This document shows, one piece after another, positions 44,352 through 53,114 of a stretch of DNA of 64,000 nucleotides (positions are counted from its first letter, which is position 1; every line of letters begins with the position of its first letter). The notes beneath the pieces were generated by a model that saw only the letters and a program-made list of their open reading frames with translations, searched no databases and was not told where the DNA came from. The translations under genes were made by a program, and so were the position numbers. Source of the DNA: Cryobacterium sp. HLT2-28 (GTDB lineage Bacteria > Actinomycetota > Actinomycetes > Actinomycetales > Microbacteriaceae); NCBI RefSeq assembly GCF_004402495.1, contig NZ_SOFH01000018.1, positions 124,001-188,000 of the forward strand, written 5' to 3'.

Positions 44352-45388
44352 CCGAGCTCAAGCCGTCGAAGGGACGCCGTTCGCGCATGCCGGCGACTCC
44401 GGATCGACCGGAGATCGGCCCGAAACCGGCACGGAGTCGGATCCCGCGCGCGGCCGCACCCCCGCGTGGCTGGAAGCCGGGCCAGGTCCCACCCCGGCCG
44501 CCGCGCCGCCCCCCGGTCTCCGTCCGGCCCCCGGTCGTCCTGACCGCCCGGGACGATCTCGTGCGCACCTCTCTCGCGATCCTGGCCGCCGTCATCTTCG
44601 GGATCCTCGCGAATGTCACGGTGCTCGGCCAACTGCAGCACATCGTGGCCCAGCAGCAACTCACCGACACCCTCCGGGTCGAACTGGCCGCGGGAACGGC
44701 ACCCGTGAGCGAGGGCACGATCGACAAGGTGCTCCTCACTGACGGCACTCCGCTCGCCGTGGTCGACATTCCCTCGATCGGCGTGCACGAGGTCATCGTC
44801 GAGGGAACCGATTCCGCGACGACGCGCACCGGCCCCGGCCACCGGCGCGACACCGTGCTGCCCGGGCAGGCGGGTGTGAGTGTCGTGATGGGCCGTGCGG
44901 CGGCGTTCGGCGGCCCGTTCGCACGGATTCAGGAGCTCCGGCCCGGCCAGAAGTTCACGGTCACCACCGGGCAGGGCAGGCAGACGTTCGCCGTGATCGG
45001 GCTGCGCTACGCGGGCGATCCGGCCCCGGCGCCCCTGACGGCCGGCCACAGCCGGCTGATCCTCGAGACGGCCCGCGGCCCCGCCTTCATCCCGGGCGGC
45101 ATCGCCAGGGTCGATGCCGAGCTGACGAGTGAGACGAAGCCCGCGGGCATCCGCCAGACGACGTATGCCACCCTGCCCGCCGCCGACCTTGAACTCGCCA
45201 ACGACACCTCGACGGCGTGGGCGCTCGTATTCGCCCTGCAGTTCTTCCTCGTGATCGAACTCGCCGCGGTGTGGGCGTTCAGGCGCGTCGGAGGCCGGAA
45301 GACGTGGATCGTCTTCATCCCCGTCGTCACTCTCGGCGGGCTCCTGGTCGCCGACCAGGTAGTCAGGCTCCTTCCCAACCTGCTTTAG
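44348..45388 (+). CDS. Sortase-fold membrane protein lacking catalytic residues (pseudo-sortase)
   Basis: 346 residues from GTG at 44348. A Pro/Arg-rich cytosolic N-terminus, one membrane helix (about 75-95), then an extracytoplasmic sortase-like domain: AVVDIPSIGVHEVIVEGTD (about 136), TGPGHRRDTVLPGQAG, FGGPFARIQELRPGQKFTVT, QTFAVIGLRYAGD and LILETARGPAF ... GGIARVDAEL. In active class E sortases the motif GH (catalytic His) stands where this protein has MGR183, and TC (catalytic Cys) where it has TA242. The whole protein has no Cys. It therefore cannot be a transpeptidase. Two more helices end the chain. It likely serves as a structural or substrate-binding subunit of the complex. Confidence 0.8.
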   Translation: MTELKPSKGRRSRMPATPDRPEIGPKPARSRIPRAAAPPRGWKPGQVPPRPPRRPPVSVRPPVVLTARDDLVRTSLAILAAVIFGILANVTVLGQLQHIVAQQQLTDTLRVELAAGTAPVSEGTIDKVLLTDGTPLAVVDIPSIGVHEVIVEGTDSATTRTGPGHRRDTVLPGQAGVSVVMGRAAAFGGPFARIQELRPGQKFTVTTGQGRQTFAVIGLRYAGDPAPAPLTAGHSRLILETARGPAFIPGGIARVDAELTSETKPAGIRQTTYATLPAADLELANDTSTAWALVFALQFFLVIELAAVWAFRRVGGRKTWIVFIPVVTLGGLLVADQVVRLLPNLL

Positions 45389-45445
45389 CCCGGAGGGGCC
45401 GTTGACGGCGGCCGCCCAGGAACAAAACACGAACATGAGAAATGA

Positions 45446-46360
45446 GTGGCCATGATTGACGTGCAACTGGACGACGTGACGCAGCTGCTGCCGGTCCAAC
45501 GACCGCGGCGGCGGACGCCGTGGCGCAGGGGCGACGCGGCGTCGTCCGCGCCACCGGCGCCGGCCGCGGCACTCGCCCTCAAACCCCTGGCAACGCTCGA
45601 GGGTCGCAACGTGTCGGCCTGGTTCGGAACGCACCAGGTCCTCGACCGGGTGTCGCTCACCATGCCCGCCGGAGTCATCACCTCCCTGATCGGGCCGTCC
45701 GGGTGCGGCAAGTCGACCTTCCTGCGCATCCTCAACCGGATGCACGAGCTCGTCCCGTCGGCGAGCCTCGCAGGCGAAGTGCTCCTTGACGGCGAAGACA
45801 TCTACGACCCGGAGCGTAAACTCGTCGACGCCCGCAAGCACATCGGCATGGTCTTCCAAAAGCCCAACCCGTTCCCGGCGATGTCGATCTACGACAACGT
45901 CGTCGCAGGTCTCACCCTCACCGGCACTCGCGCGACCGCCGACGAGAAGGACTTCCTCGTCGAGAGCTGCCTGACCAAGGCCGGCCTCTGGAAGGAAGTC
46001 AGGGACCGTCTCCGCGCCCCGGGTGGCGGACTGTCCGGCGGCCAGCAGCAGCGTCTGTGCATCGCACGGTCCCTCGCCGTGACCCCGCGCATCCTGCTTA
46101 TGGACGAACCGTGCTCGGCGCTCGACCCGACATCGACGCGGGTGATCGAGGAGACGATGCTCGAGCTCGCCCACGAGGTGACGATCGTGATCGTCACCCA
46201 CAACATGCAGCAGGCCCAGCGGGTCTCCCAGAATTGCGCGTTCTTCCTCGCCGCGCAGGGAACCCCCGGGGGGATCGTCGAGCACGGTCCGACCGAGGCG
46301 ATGTTCGGGGACCCGATCGACAGCCGCACCGCCGACTACGTCAACGGCCGATTCGGCTGA
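45446..46360 (+). CDS. pstB: Pst-type phosphate ABC transporter ATP-binding protein
   Basis: 304 residues from GTG at 45446; ATG at 45452 is equally likely. An extra ~45-residue basic/Ala-rich N-terminus precedes a normal Pst[19 protein letters not shown], Walker [20 protein letters not shown]-loop [18 protein letters not shown], signature [17 protein letters not shown] and Walker [17 protein letters not shown]. It supplies ATP hydrolysis for PstCA encoded 10 kb upstream in the same run. There is no phoU gene after it, as would be usual. It closes the locus. Confidence 0.95.
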   Translation: MAMIDVQLDDVTQLLPVQRPRRRTPWRRGDAASSAPPAPAAALALKPLATLEGRNVSAWFGTHQVLDRVSLTMPAGVITSLIGPSGCGKSTFLRILNRMHELVPSASLAGEVLLDGEDIYDPERKLVDARKHIGMVFQKPNPFPAMSIYDNVVAGLTLTGTRATADEKDFLVESCLTKAGLWKEVRDRLRAPGGGLSGGQQQRLCIARSLAVTPRILLMDEPCSALDPTSTRVIEETMLELAHEVTIVIVTHNMQQAQRVSQNCAFFLAAQGTPGGIVEHGPTEAMFGDPIDSRTADYVNGRFG

Positions 46361-46402
46361 CGCGCGGGCGGTCGCACCCTCCGGCTGCGTGACACCCGCG
46401 GA

Positions 46403-46408
46403 TAAGAT
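46403..46408 (+). promoter_or_regulatory. Candidate -10 box (TAAGAT), leaderless start
   Basis: TAAGAT lies 5 nt before the ATG at 46414, so the CYTH-CHAD gene probably has its own leaderless transcript. Confidence 0.5.
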
Positions 46409-46413
46409 GAGGC

Positions 46414-47934
46414 ATGACTTCCGAGGGCTTTGCCGAGATCGAGCGCAAATTCGACGTGAACCCGGCGACGCCGTTGCCGACCTTGCACGACCTTCCCGGG
46501 GTGACCCACGTCGCCCCGCCCGTCGAGCACCACCTCGACGCCCTCTACTTCGACACCGCCGACCTGGCGCTCGCCGGCCGCCGGATCACCCTCCGGCGGC
46601 GCGCCGGCGGCGATGACGCCGGCTGGCACCTCAAGCTCCCCGTCGCTGCCGACGAACGCCGCGAGATGCGCGAACCCGTCGGGGCCGACCCCGACGTGAT
46701 CCCCGAGGCGATCCTCCGCCTGGTTCGGGTCTACCTGCGCGGCCGGCCGCTGATGCCCGTCGTGCGGCTCCGCACCCTGCGCGTCGTGCACCACCTCGTC
46801 GGCCGGGACGACGCCGTGCTCGCGGAGGTCTGCGACGACTCGGTGCAGGCCGAACGGTTCGGCTCCGAACCGCTGAACCAGGCCTGGCGCGAATGGGAGA
46901 TCGAACTCGTCGACGGGTCCCGAGCGCTGCTCGACGCGGCCCAGGAGCGGTTGTCGACCGTGGGAGTCGAGCCGGCTGCAAGCCCGTCCAAGCTCGCCCG
47001 AGCCCTCGGAGACCTCGCCCCAGCCGGCACGCCCGTCGCGCCGGAACGGCCGGGGCCCGACAGCTCGACCGCGGACGTGCTGCTGGCGTACCTGCGGGCG
47101 CAGGTGGAGGCGGTCACGGCCGAGGACCCCCTCGTTCGCGAAAGCGATGTTGAGGCCGTGCACCGGATGCGCGTGGCAACCAGGCGGCTGCGTTCGGCCC
47201 TGTCCACCTACGGTCCGCTCCTCGACGCGGGGGTCGCCGACCCGCTCCGGGTCGAGCTGCGCTGGATCGCGGGCGTGCTCGGCGGAGCCCGGGACGCCCA
47301 GGTGATGTGCCAGCGTCTCACCCACCGGCTGGACCTGGAGCCGACGGGCCTCACCGCCGGACCGGTCGCCCCGCGGATCGACGAGCATTTCTCCACCGTC
47401 GTGCGGATCAGCGAGGCGGACACCCGGTCCGCCCTCGACTCCGACCGCTACTTCCGGCTCCTCGACACCCTCGACGAGCTGCTCGCGTCCCCGCCGCTGT
47501 ACCGCACGGCCGACAAGCCGGCGCGGAAGGTCGTCCCCGGCCTGGTCCGCGCAGACTGGAAGCACCTCCGCGCGGCGGTGCGCGCGGCCCGCCGCACCGC
47601 GACCGGCACCGAACGCGACGCGGCCCTGCACGAGGCCCGCAAACGCGCCAAGCAGCTGCGCTACGCGGCGGAGACGGCCGCACCTCTTCGCAGCAAGCGC
47701 GCCGCACGGCTCGTCGGCGCGGCCCGGCAGGTGCAGGAGATCCTCGGAGACCACCAGGACAGTGTCGTCGCGCGCGGCGAACTGCTCGGCCTGGGCATGA
47801 AGGCGTTCCTGTTCAACGAGAACGCCTTCACCTACGGACGGATGCACGCGGTCGAGGAGGCGGGCGCGGCCGGCACCGAGGCCCGCTTCTTCACCGCCTG
47901 GAAGGACTTCCCCTCCGCCTCGATCGACAAGTAG
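46414..47934 (+). CDS. CYTH and CHAD domain protein (polyphosphate-related)
   Basis: 506 residues. The N-terminal CYTH domain (about 1-200) has the diagnostic EIERKF, YFDTADLALAGRRITLRRR, WHLKLP and a C-terminal WEIEL. The CHAD domain (about 225-500) is helical and rich in His/Arg, with VEAVHRMRVATRRLRSAL, WIAGVLGGARDAQVM and LHEARKRAKQLRYAAE. CYTH enzymes act on triphosphates, and CHAD domains bind inorganic polyphosphate. Its place right after the phosphate-uptake-like locus fits a role in phosphate storage. It probably has its own promoter (-10 at 46403). Confidence 0.92.
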   Translation: MTSEGFAEIERKFDVNPATPLPTLHDLPGVTHVAPPVEHHLDALYFDTADLALAGRRITLRRRAGGDDAGWHLKLPVAADERREMREPVGADPDVIPEAILRLVRVYLRGRPLMPVVRLRTLRVVHHLVGRDDAVLAEVCDDSVQAERFGSEPLNQAWREWEIELVDGSRALLDAAQERLSTVGVEPAASPSKLARALGDLAPAGTPVAPERPGPDSSTADVLLAYLRAQVEAVTAEDPLVRESDVEAVHRMRVATRRLRSALSTYGPLLDAGVADPLRVELRWIAGVLGGARDAQVMCQRLTHRLDLEPTGLTAGPVAPRIDEHFSTVVRISEADTRSALDSDRYFRLLDTLDELLASPPLYRTADKPARKVVPGLVRADWKHLRAAVRAARRTATGTERDAALHEARKRAKQLRYAAETAAPLRSKRAARLVGAARQVQEILGDHQDSVVARGELLGLGMKAFLFNENAFTYGRMHAVEEAGAAGTEARFFTAWKDFPSASIDK

Positions 47935-47975
47935 AGGCCACGGAACGTCGAGCCGGCCGCCGGCGGGGAGCGGGC

Positions 47976-48467
47976 TCAGTCGAAGTCGAGGCTGAGCTTG
48001 CGCAGCAGCCCGGCCAGCCGGTCCTGGTCGCTCGCCGACAGGGTTGAGAGCAGCTCGGCCTCCGCATCGACCAGTCGGGTGATCGCGGCATCCACCCGGG
48101 TCAGGCCGGCCGGGTTCATCCCGACGAAGATGCCCCGCCCGTCGTTGGGGTCGGTGCGGCGGGTGACCAGCCCGCGCTCGACCAGACGGTCGATCCGGTT
48201 GGTCATCGTGCCGCTGGAGACCAGGGTCTGCTGCAGCAGGGCCTTCGGGCTCAGCTCGTAGGGCGCGCCGGCGCGGCGCAGGGCCGAGAGCACGTCGAAC
48301 TCCCAGGACTCCAGTTCGGAGCGGGAGAACGCGGTGCGCCTGGCCCGATCCAGGTGCTTGGAGAGCCGGCCGACCCGGGACAGGACCTGCAACGGAGCGA
48401 AGTCGAGGTCGGGGCGTTCGCGGAGCCAGGCGTCTACGATCCGGTCGACTTCGTCATGGGCGGGCAT
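47976..48467 (-). CDS. MarR family transcriptional regulator
   Basis: 163 residues from ATG at 48467 (the frame is open a little further upstream). The winged helix-turn-helix is clear: SELESWEFDVLSALRRAGAP, then LLQQTLVSSGTMTNRIDRLV as recognition region and GLVTRRTDPNDGRG as wing. MarR proteins are dimeric repressors often responding to phenolics or oxidants. It converges with the CYTH-CHAD gene. No adjacent target gene stands out, so the regulon is unknown. Confidence 0.92.
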   Translation of the reverse strand: MPAHDEVDRIVDAWLRERPDLDFAPLQVLSRVGRLSKHLDRARRTAFSRSELESWEFDVLSALRRAGAPYELSPKALLQQTLVSSGTMTNRIDRLVERGLVTRRTDPNDGRGIFVGMNPAGLTRVDAAITRLVDAEAELLSTLSASDQDRLAGLLRKLSLDFD

Positions 48468-48570
48468 CAGTCCATTATCCGGCCTCGGGGCGGCCGCGGT
48501 TGCTCGCTGCGCGCCGGGCACGATACTTCTGGCAGACTTGACACCGTTGGTCGGCCCCGGGCCGGCGAAT

Positions 48571-48642
48571 TCCGCCGTGGTGTAATGGCAGCACGACAGC
48601 CTTTGGAGCTGTTAGGTCCAGGTTCGAGTCCTGGCGGCGGAG
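48571..48642 (+). tRNA. tRNA-Gln (anticodon UUG)
   Basis: 72 nt, clean cloverleaf: acceptor TCCGCCG / CGGCGGA (48571-48577 with 48635-48641), discriminator G. D-arm GTGTAATGGCAGCAC, anticodon stem ACAGC / GCTGT with loop CTTTGGA (anticodon TTG), and T-arm CCAGGTTCGAGTCCTGG. CCA is not fully encoded (GCA follows). It sits just upstream of glmU, a common actinobacterial arrangement. Confidence 0.95.
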
Positions 48643-48713
48643 CACTGGTTGCAGACCAGTGAAGCTTCTCCGGTCTCCCCGGCCGGCAACACGAAAAGCA
48701 AAGAGGAAACCCC

Positions 48714-50138
48714 GTGACCGATTCCCGACTCGCTATCGTCGTGCTGGCCGCAGGCCAGGGCACCCGCATGAAATCCAGCACCCCGAAGCTGCTGCACGAG
48801 CTCGCCGGGCTGCCCATGCTCAGCCATGTTCTCGCCACCTCGCGTGCGCTGGACGCGGCCCACGTGGTCACGGTCGTGCGCCACGAACGCGACCTGGTCG
48901 CGGCCCTCGTGGCCGAGGACCTGCCCGAGAGCCTGATCGTCGACCAGGATGAGGTCCCCGGCACCGGGCGTGCCGTGGAGCTCGCCGTCGCGGCCCTGCC
49001 CGAGGACTTCGAGGGTGACGTGCTCGTCGTCTCCGGCGATGTGCCGCTGCTGAACTCCGCCACCCTGGCCAGCTTCGTCGCCGCGCACCGCGAGCGCGAG
49101 GTCTCCGCCACCGTGCTCTCCTCGTTCCCCGAGGACTCCACCGGCTACGGCCGCATCGTGCGTTCCGAGACGGGCGGCTTCGACCGCATCGTGGAACAGA
49201 AGGATGCCTCGGCCGAGGAACGCCAGATCGCCGAGACCAACGCGGGCGTCTACGCCTTCAGCATCGCCGAACTGCGCGAGCAGCTCGCGCTCCTCACTAC
49301 CGACAACGTGCAGGGCGAGAAGTACCTGACCGACGTGATCGGGCTCCTCCGCGACGCCGGCTCGTCCGTGCGGGCCGTGCCCGTCGCGGATGCCTGGCTC
49401 GTCGCCGGCATCAACGACCGCGCCCAGCTCAGCGAGACCGCCCGCCAGCTCAACGGTTTCATCGTGCACGGTTGGCAGCTGGCCGGCGTCACCGTTCAGG
49501 ACCCGGCCACCACCTGGATCGACCTCAAGGCGCAGCTCGCGCCGGACGTGACCATCCTGCCCGGCACCCAGATCCGTGGCGCGACGGTGATCGAGACCGG
49601 CGCCGTGATCGGCCCGGACACCACCCTCGTGGACTGCGAGGTCGGCGAGAACGCGGTGGTGAAGCGCACCGACGCGACGCTCGCGGTGATCGGCGCCGGG
49701 GCATCCGTCGGCCCGTTCTCCTACCTGCGGCCCGGCACCATCCTCGGCGCGGACGGCAAGATCGGGGCGTTCGTCGAGACCAAGAACGCCACCATCGGCG
49801 CCGGCAGCAAGGTGCCGCACCTGAGCTATGTCGGCGACGCGACCGTCGGCGACCAGTCCAACATCGGGGCAGGCACGATCTTCGCCAACTACGACGGCGT
49901 GGACAAGCACCGCAGCGAAATCGGGTCGCATGTGCGCACCGGGTCGCACAACGTGTTCGTCGCGCCGATTAGGATTGGGGACGGGGCATACACGGGAGCC
50001 GGCACAATCGTCCGCAAGGACGTACCTGCCGGGGCGTTGTCCCTGAGTGTTGCTCCACAACGCAATATGGAGGGCTGGGTCGAAACCCACCGTCCAGGAA
50101 CCGACGCGGCGGTGGCCGCGGCAAAGAGCGGAGACTAG
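48714..50138 (+). CDS. glmU: Bifunctional UDP-GlcNAc pyrophosphorylase / GlcN-1-P acetyltransferase
   Basis: 474 residues from GTG at 48714, with AAAGAGGAAA before it. N-terminal uridyltransferase: VVLAAGQGTRMKSSTPKLLH, VPGTGRAVELA and VVSGDVPLLNS. The C-terminal left-handed beta-helix acetyltransferase has VIGPDTTLVDCEVGENAVV, SYLRPGTILG and SNIGAGTIFANYDGVDKHRS. It makes UDP-GlcNAc for peptidoglycan. prs starts at the next base after its stop, the conserved glmU-prs pair that couples nucleotide and cell-wall precursor supply. Confidence 0.97.
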   Translation: MTDSRLAIVVLAAGQGTRMKSSTPKLLHELAGLPMLSHVLATSRALDAAHVVTVVRHERDLVAALVAEDLPESLIVDQDEVPGTGRAVELAVAALPEDFEGDVLVVSGDVPLLNSATLASFVAAHREREVSATVLSSFPEDSTGYGRIVRSETGGFDRIVEQKDASAEERQIAETNAGVYAFSIAELREQLALLTTDNVQGEKYLTDVIGLLRDAGSSVRAVPVADAWLVAGINDRAQLSETARQLNGFIVHGWQLAGVTVQDPATTWIDLKAQLAPDVTILPGTQIRGATVIETGAVIGPDTTLVDCEVGENAVVKRTDATLAVIGAGASVGPFSYLRPGTILGADGKIGAFVETKNATIGAGSKVPHLSYVGDATVGDQSNIGAGTIFANYDGVDKHRSEIGSHVRTGSHNVFVAPIRIGDGAYTGAGTIVRKDVPAGALSLSVAPQRNMEGWVETHRPGTDAAVAAAKSGD

Positions 50139-51116
50139 GTGTCTGGAATCAAGACCAGCGGCGAAAAGCGACTTGTATTGGTTTCGGGGCGAGCTCACCC
50201 GCAACTGGCACTGGACATCGCCACGGAGCTTGGTACCGAACTCGTCCACACGGACGCCCGCACCTTCGCGAACGGCGAGATCTACGCCCGCTTCGACGAG
50301 AGCGTACGCGGGAGCGACACCTTCGTCATCCAGTCGCACACCAACCCGATCAATGAATGGCTGATGGAACAGCTGATCATGGTCGACGCGCTCAAGCGGG
50401 CCTCCGCCAAGCGGATCACCGTGGTGGCGCCGTTCTACCCGTACGCCCGGCAGGACAAGAAGGGCCGCGGCCGCGAGCCGATCTCGGCCCGCCTCGTCGC
50501 CGACCTGTTCAAGGTCGCCGGCGCCGACCGGATCATGGCGGTCGACCTGCACGCCGCCCAGATCCAGGGCTTCTTCGACGGCCCCGTCGACCACCTCTTC
50601 GCCATGCCGGTGCTGCTCGAGCATTTCAAGGAGAAGCTCGACCCGGCCACCCTGACCGTCGTCTCGCCCGACATGGGCCGCGTGCGCGTCGCAGACATCT
50701 GGAGCGACAAGCTCGGCGCCCCGCTGGCCATCATCCACAAGCGGCGCGACCCGCTCGTGCCCAACCGGGTCTCCGTGCACGAGATCGTCGGCCAGGTCGA
50801 GGGCCGCGTCTGCCTGATCGTCGACGACATGATCGACACCGGCCGCACGATCGTGCTCGCCGCGGAGGCGCTGCGCAAGGCCGGCGCCATCGGCGTCGTC
50901 GTCGCCGCAACCCACGCCGTGTTCAGCCACCCGGCACTCGAACTGCTGCAGAACCCGGCGATCTCCGAGGTCGTCGTCACCGACACCCTGCCGATCCCGA
51001 TGGAGAAGCGCTTCCCGACGCTCACCGTGCTGCCGATCGCGCCGCTGCTGGCGCGTGCGATCCACGAGGTGTTCGACGAGGGGTCCGTCACGTCGATGTT
51101 CGAGGGCGCCGCATAG
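50139..51116 (+). CDS. prs: Ribose-phosphate diphosphokinase
   Basis: 325 residues from GTG at 50139, directly after glmU. PRPP synthetase makes phosphoribosyl pyrophosphate from ribose-5-phosphate and ATP. Visible motifs: VLVSGRAHPQLALDIATELG, ANGEIYARFDESVRGSDTFV, the ATP flexible loop YPYARQDKKGRGREP, VDLHAAQIQGFFDGPVDHL, and the PRPP-binding loop IVDDMIDTGRTIVLAAEAL. In mycobacteria rplY and pth are near; here an accessory island of about 3.5 kb (to gnd) is interposed. Confidence 0.97.
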   Translation: MSGIKTSGEKRLVLVSGRAHPQLALDIATELGTELVHTDARTFANGEIYARFDESVRGSDTFVIQSHTNPINEWLMEQLIMVDALKRASAKRITVVAPFYPYARQDKKGRGREPISARLVADLFKVAGADRIMAVDLHAAQIQGFFDGPVDHLFAMPVLLEHFKEKLDPATLTVVSPDMGRVRVADIWSDKLGAPLAIIHKRRDPLVPNRVSVHEIVGQVEGRVCLIVDDMIDTGRTIVLAAEALRKAGAIGVVVAATHAVFSHPALELLQNPAISEVVVTDTLPIPMEKRFPTLTVLPIAPLLARAIHEVFDEGSVTSMFEGAA

Positions 51117-51197
51117 GGGCACCGAACGGCTTCCGGCCGGTCGTCGACGGATGTCGGTGGCCGGCCATCGGTCTGTACGCCGCTGGGACCGCCGCGG

Positions 51198-51530
51198 CTA
51201 CAGCACGAGTTGCAGGTGGATGGTGACAGCGTCGCCGACTGTGACTCCCTCGGCCACGCGCACCGCCTTCTTCACCGGCAGGAGGAACGTGCCGCGGGCG
51301 CTGTCCGGAAAGAGCGACGTGGACCACCGGGTGTCGTCGATGGCGGCGAGGACCTTGACCGAGCCGAATCCGTTCCGGCGGCCCTCGGTCAGTTCGCGGA
51401 TGTCGTCGGCCAACTCCGCGGGCAACGAGACGAAGATCCAGGCCGCCGCGCCCTCGTACTCCCACAGTTCCGCCGTGAAGGCGAACGTCGGACCGCGGGC
51501 GGGCTCCCGGGCGCCGGGCGTGGTATCCAT
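51198..51530 (-). CDS. DUF1905 domain protein
   Basis: 110 residues from ATG at 51530. The domain runs from FAFTAELWEYEGAAAWIFVS through VKVLAAIDDTRWSTSLFP to GTFLLPVKKAVRVAEGVTVG and ends HLQLVL, the usual layout of DUF1905, a small beta-barrel of unknown function. No membrane segment. It is encoded 35 bp after the membrane protein on the same strand and could be co-transcribed with it. Confidence 0.85.
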   Translation of the reverse strand: MDTTPGAREPARGPTFAFTAELWEYEGAAAWIFVSLPAELADDIRELTEGRRNGFGSVKVLAAIDDTRWSTSLFPDSARGTFLLPVKKAVRVAEGVTVGDAVTIHLQLVL

Positions 51531-51565
51531 CGGAGCGACTCCCTCCTGCGCCTTCCTGGCTTCGG

Positions 51566-51931
51566 CTACGCCGGGATGCCGGACTCCGGCGCCCGCGGCG
51601 CCGAGGGGATGATCCCGAGGGGGACGACGTAGGTCTCCCGTTCGTTGCGGTCGACCGCGTAGCACTGCCAGCCGAGCCCGCCCGGCCCGGTCAGCTCGAA
51701 GCGGGCGTCCGACCCGACCGCATACGGGTAGAAGTGCTGGGTTGCCAGCCGGCAGGTGTTCGCGGCGGTCGTCGTCGCGACCTGCAGCGTGGTCAGGATG
51801 CCGGGCACGACCAGCGCCACGAGCCCCAGCACGACGACGATGCGCATGAGCGTGAGGGCGCGCCGACTGCGCAGGGGCCGGTCGGCATCCTGCGGTTCGT
51901 AGCCGGAGAGTTCGGGGTGCTCGTCGCTCAT
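51566..51931 (-). CDS. Small single-pass membrane protein, hypothetical
   Basis: 121 residues. Acidic N-terminus, basic RSRRALTLMR before one membrane helix (about 29-48, IVVVLGLVALVVPGILTTL), then an extracytoplasmic part of ~70 residues with two Cys (NTCRLATQHF and WQCYAVDRNE) that could form a disulfide. No known domain recognised. Nested-palindrome copy B starts 39 bp upstream of its ATG. Confidence 0.7.
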   Translation of the reverse strand: MSDEHPELSGYEPQDADRPLRSRRALTLMRIVVVLGLVALVVPGILTTLQVATTTAANTCRLATQHFYPYAVGSDARFELTGPGGLGWQCYAVDRNERETYVVPLGIIPSAPRAPESGIPA

Positions 51932-51969
51932 GTCCGTCCCAGTATCGCAGTCCCCGGACGACCGGAGAT

Positions 51970-52027
51970 GTTGCCGAAGCGGACGACTGTTGCCCGCACA
52001 CCGGCGACAGTCGTCCGCTTCGGCAAC
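51970..52027. repeat. Nested-palindrome element, copy B
   Basis: Outer arms GTTGCCGAAGCGGACGAC (51970-51987) and GTCGTCCGCTTCGGCAAC (52010-52027) are perfect 18-bp complements. The inner pair around CTGTTGCCCG / CCGGCGACAG has two mismatches. It lies between divergent genes, upstream of the frameshifted AbiEi-like gene. Confidence 0.9.
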
Positions 52028-52134
52028 GATTGTCCCGGCAGGTGCTATCCCTCCCCAGGCGCGCGGGCCCGCGCAGTCCCCACGGAATCCGGGCGGAGCG
52101 GCGCCGGCCTGACGCAGGCTGCGAACCTCAGCGG

Positions 52135-53095
52135 ATGGCTGACGAGAGCATCGACGAGCACACCGGACTGTACCTCTCGGGCGGCGCAGCCGCCACTGAG
52201 TCAGCCGGCCGGCAGTTTCGGCGGGAGTCGCAGGCCGGGGGGAGCGCCATTCGGTTGCGCCGCGGCGTCTTCACCACTACCCGGCATTGGGCGGGGCTCC
52301 CACCGAGCCAGCGGCACCTCGCGGAGGTCCGGGCCGTCGTTGCGACTCGAACGCGGGACCCGCTGATCAGTCACCAATCGGCGGCGGTCGTGTGGGGGAT
52401 TCCCCTGGCCGACGCCTGGCCGAGCACCGTGCACGTGCTGGCCCCACCGAACTCCAGGGCGCGGAGCAAAAACGGCGTCACAGTCCACCGCAGCGACATC
52501 ACCGACCGGGACGTGGTCGAAATCGACGGGATGCTCGTGACCAGTCCCGCCCGGACCCTCATCGACCTGGCGCGCACGGTGAGTTTCACCACCGCCGTCG
52601 TTGCGATCGACCATGCCCTCAACCCGCGGAACGCATCCCCGGAGGTCTTCCTGACCGCGGAGATGCTCAGCGAGAAACTCCACGAATCGGTCTCGGCCAG
52701 GGGAGCCGTGAGGGCGGACCGGGCCATCGGCTTCGGTCGGCCCAATGCGGACAACCCCGGTGAATCGATGAGTCGCGCGGCGATCTTCGAACTGGGTTTC
52801 CCCGATCCACTGCTTCAGACGTGCCATCTCAACCCCCGCGGCGGCTTCTACTTCACCGACTTCGAATGGCCGGCCTATCGCCTGATCGGGGAGTTCGACG
52901 GGAAGGGCAAGTACGTGAAGGACGAGTGCCTGCGGGGACTGACTCCCGGGGAAGCGGTCCATCGTGAGAAGGTTCGCGAGGACGACCTTTCGCGCGGAAG
53001 GCAATGGCGTGGCGCGCTGGGGTCCGTCCGATCTGCGCCAGCGCCAGTCGCTGCTGCGCATCCTCACGACCGCGGGGCTCCCGGTCCTCCGCTGA
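52135..53095 (+). pseudogene. AbiEi-like / DUF559-type protein, single-base frameshift
   Basis: From ATG at 52135 the protein reads normally to HREKVREDDL. It has an HTH-like N-terminus ending AIRLRRGVFTTTRHWAGLP, the mid-region SHQSAAVVWGIPLADAWPST and VVEIDGMLVTSPARTLIDLA, and the nuclease-fold-like YFTDFEWPAYRLIGEFDGKGK. After a T-run at 52988-52990 the frame is lost. Removing one T restores RAEGNGVARWGPSDLRQRQS through to a stop at 53093-53095 (319 residues), the expected family end. Relatives are annotated as AbiEi-type antitoxin or DUF559 proteins and are abundant in Microbacteriaceae. No AbiEii toxin gene is adjacent. Nested palindromes flank it on both sides. Confidence 0.8.
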
Positions 53096-53114
53096 CCGGG
53101 CGGCTGACAGACAG

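Noticed and set aside
44348-45388. Functional class E sortase serving the LADTG-bearing PstS of the same locus
   Set aside because: No Cys in the protein and Arg in place of the catalytic His; transpeptidation is not possible.
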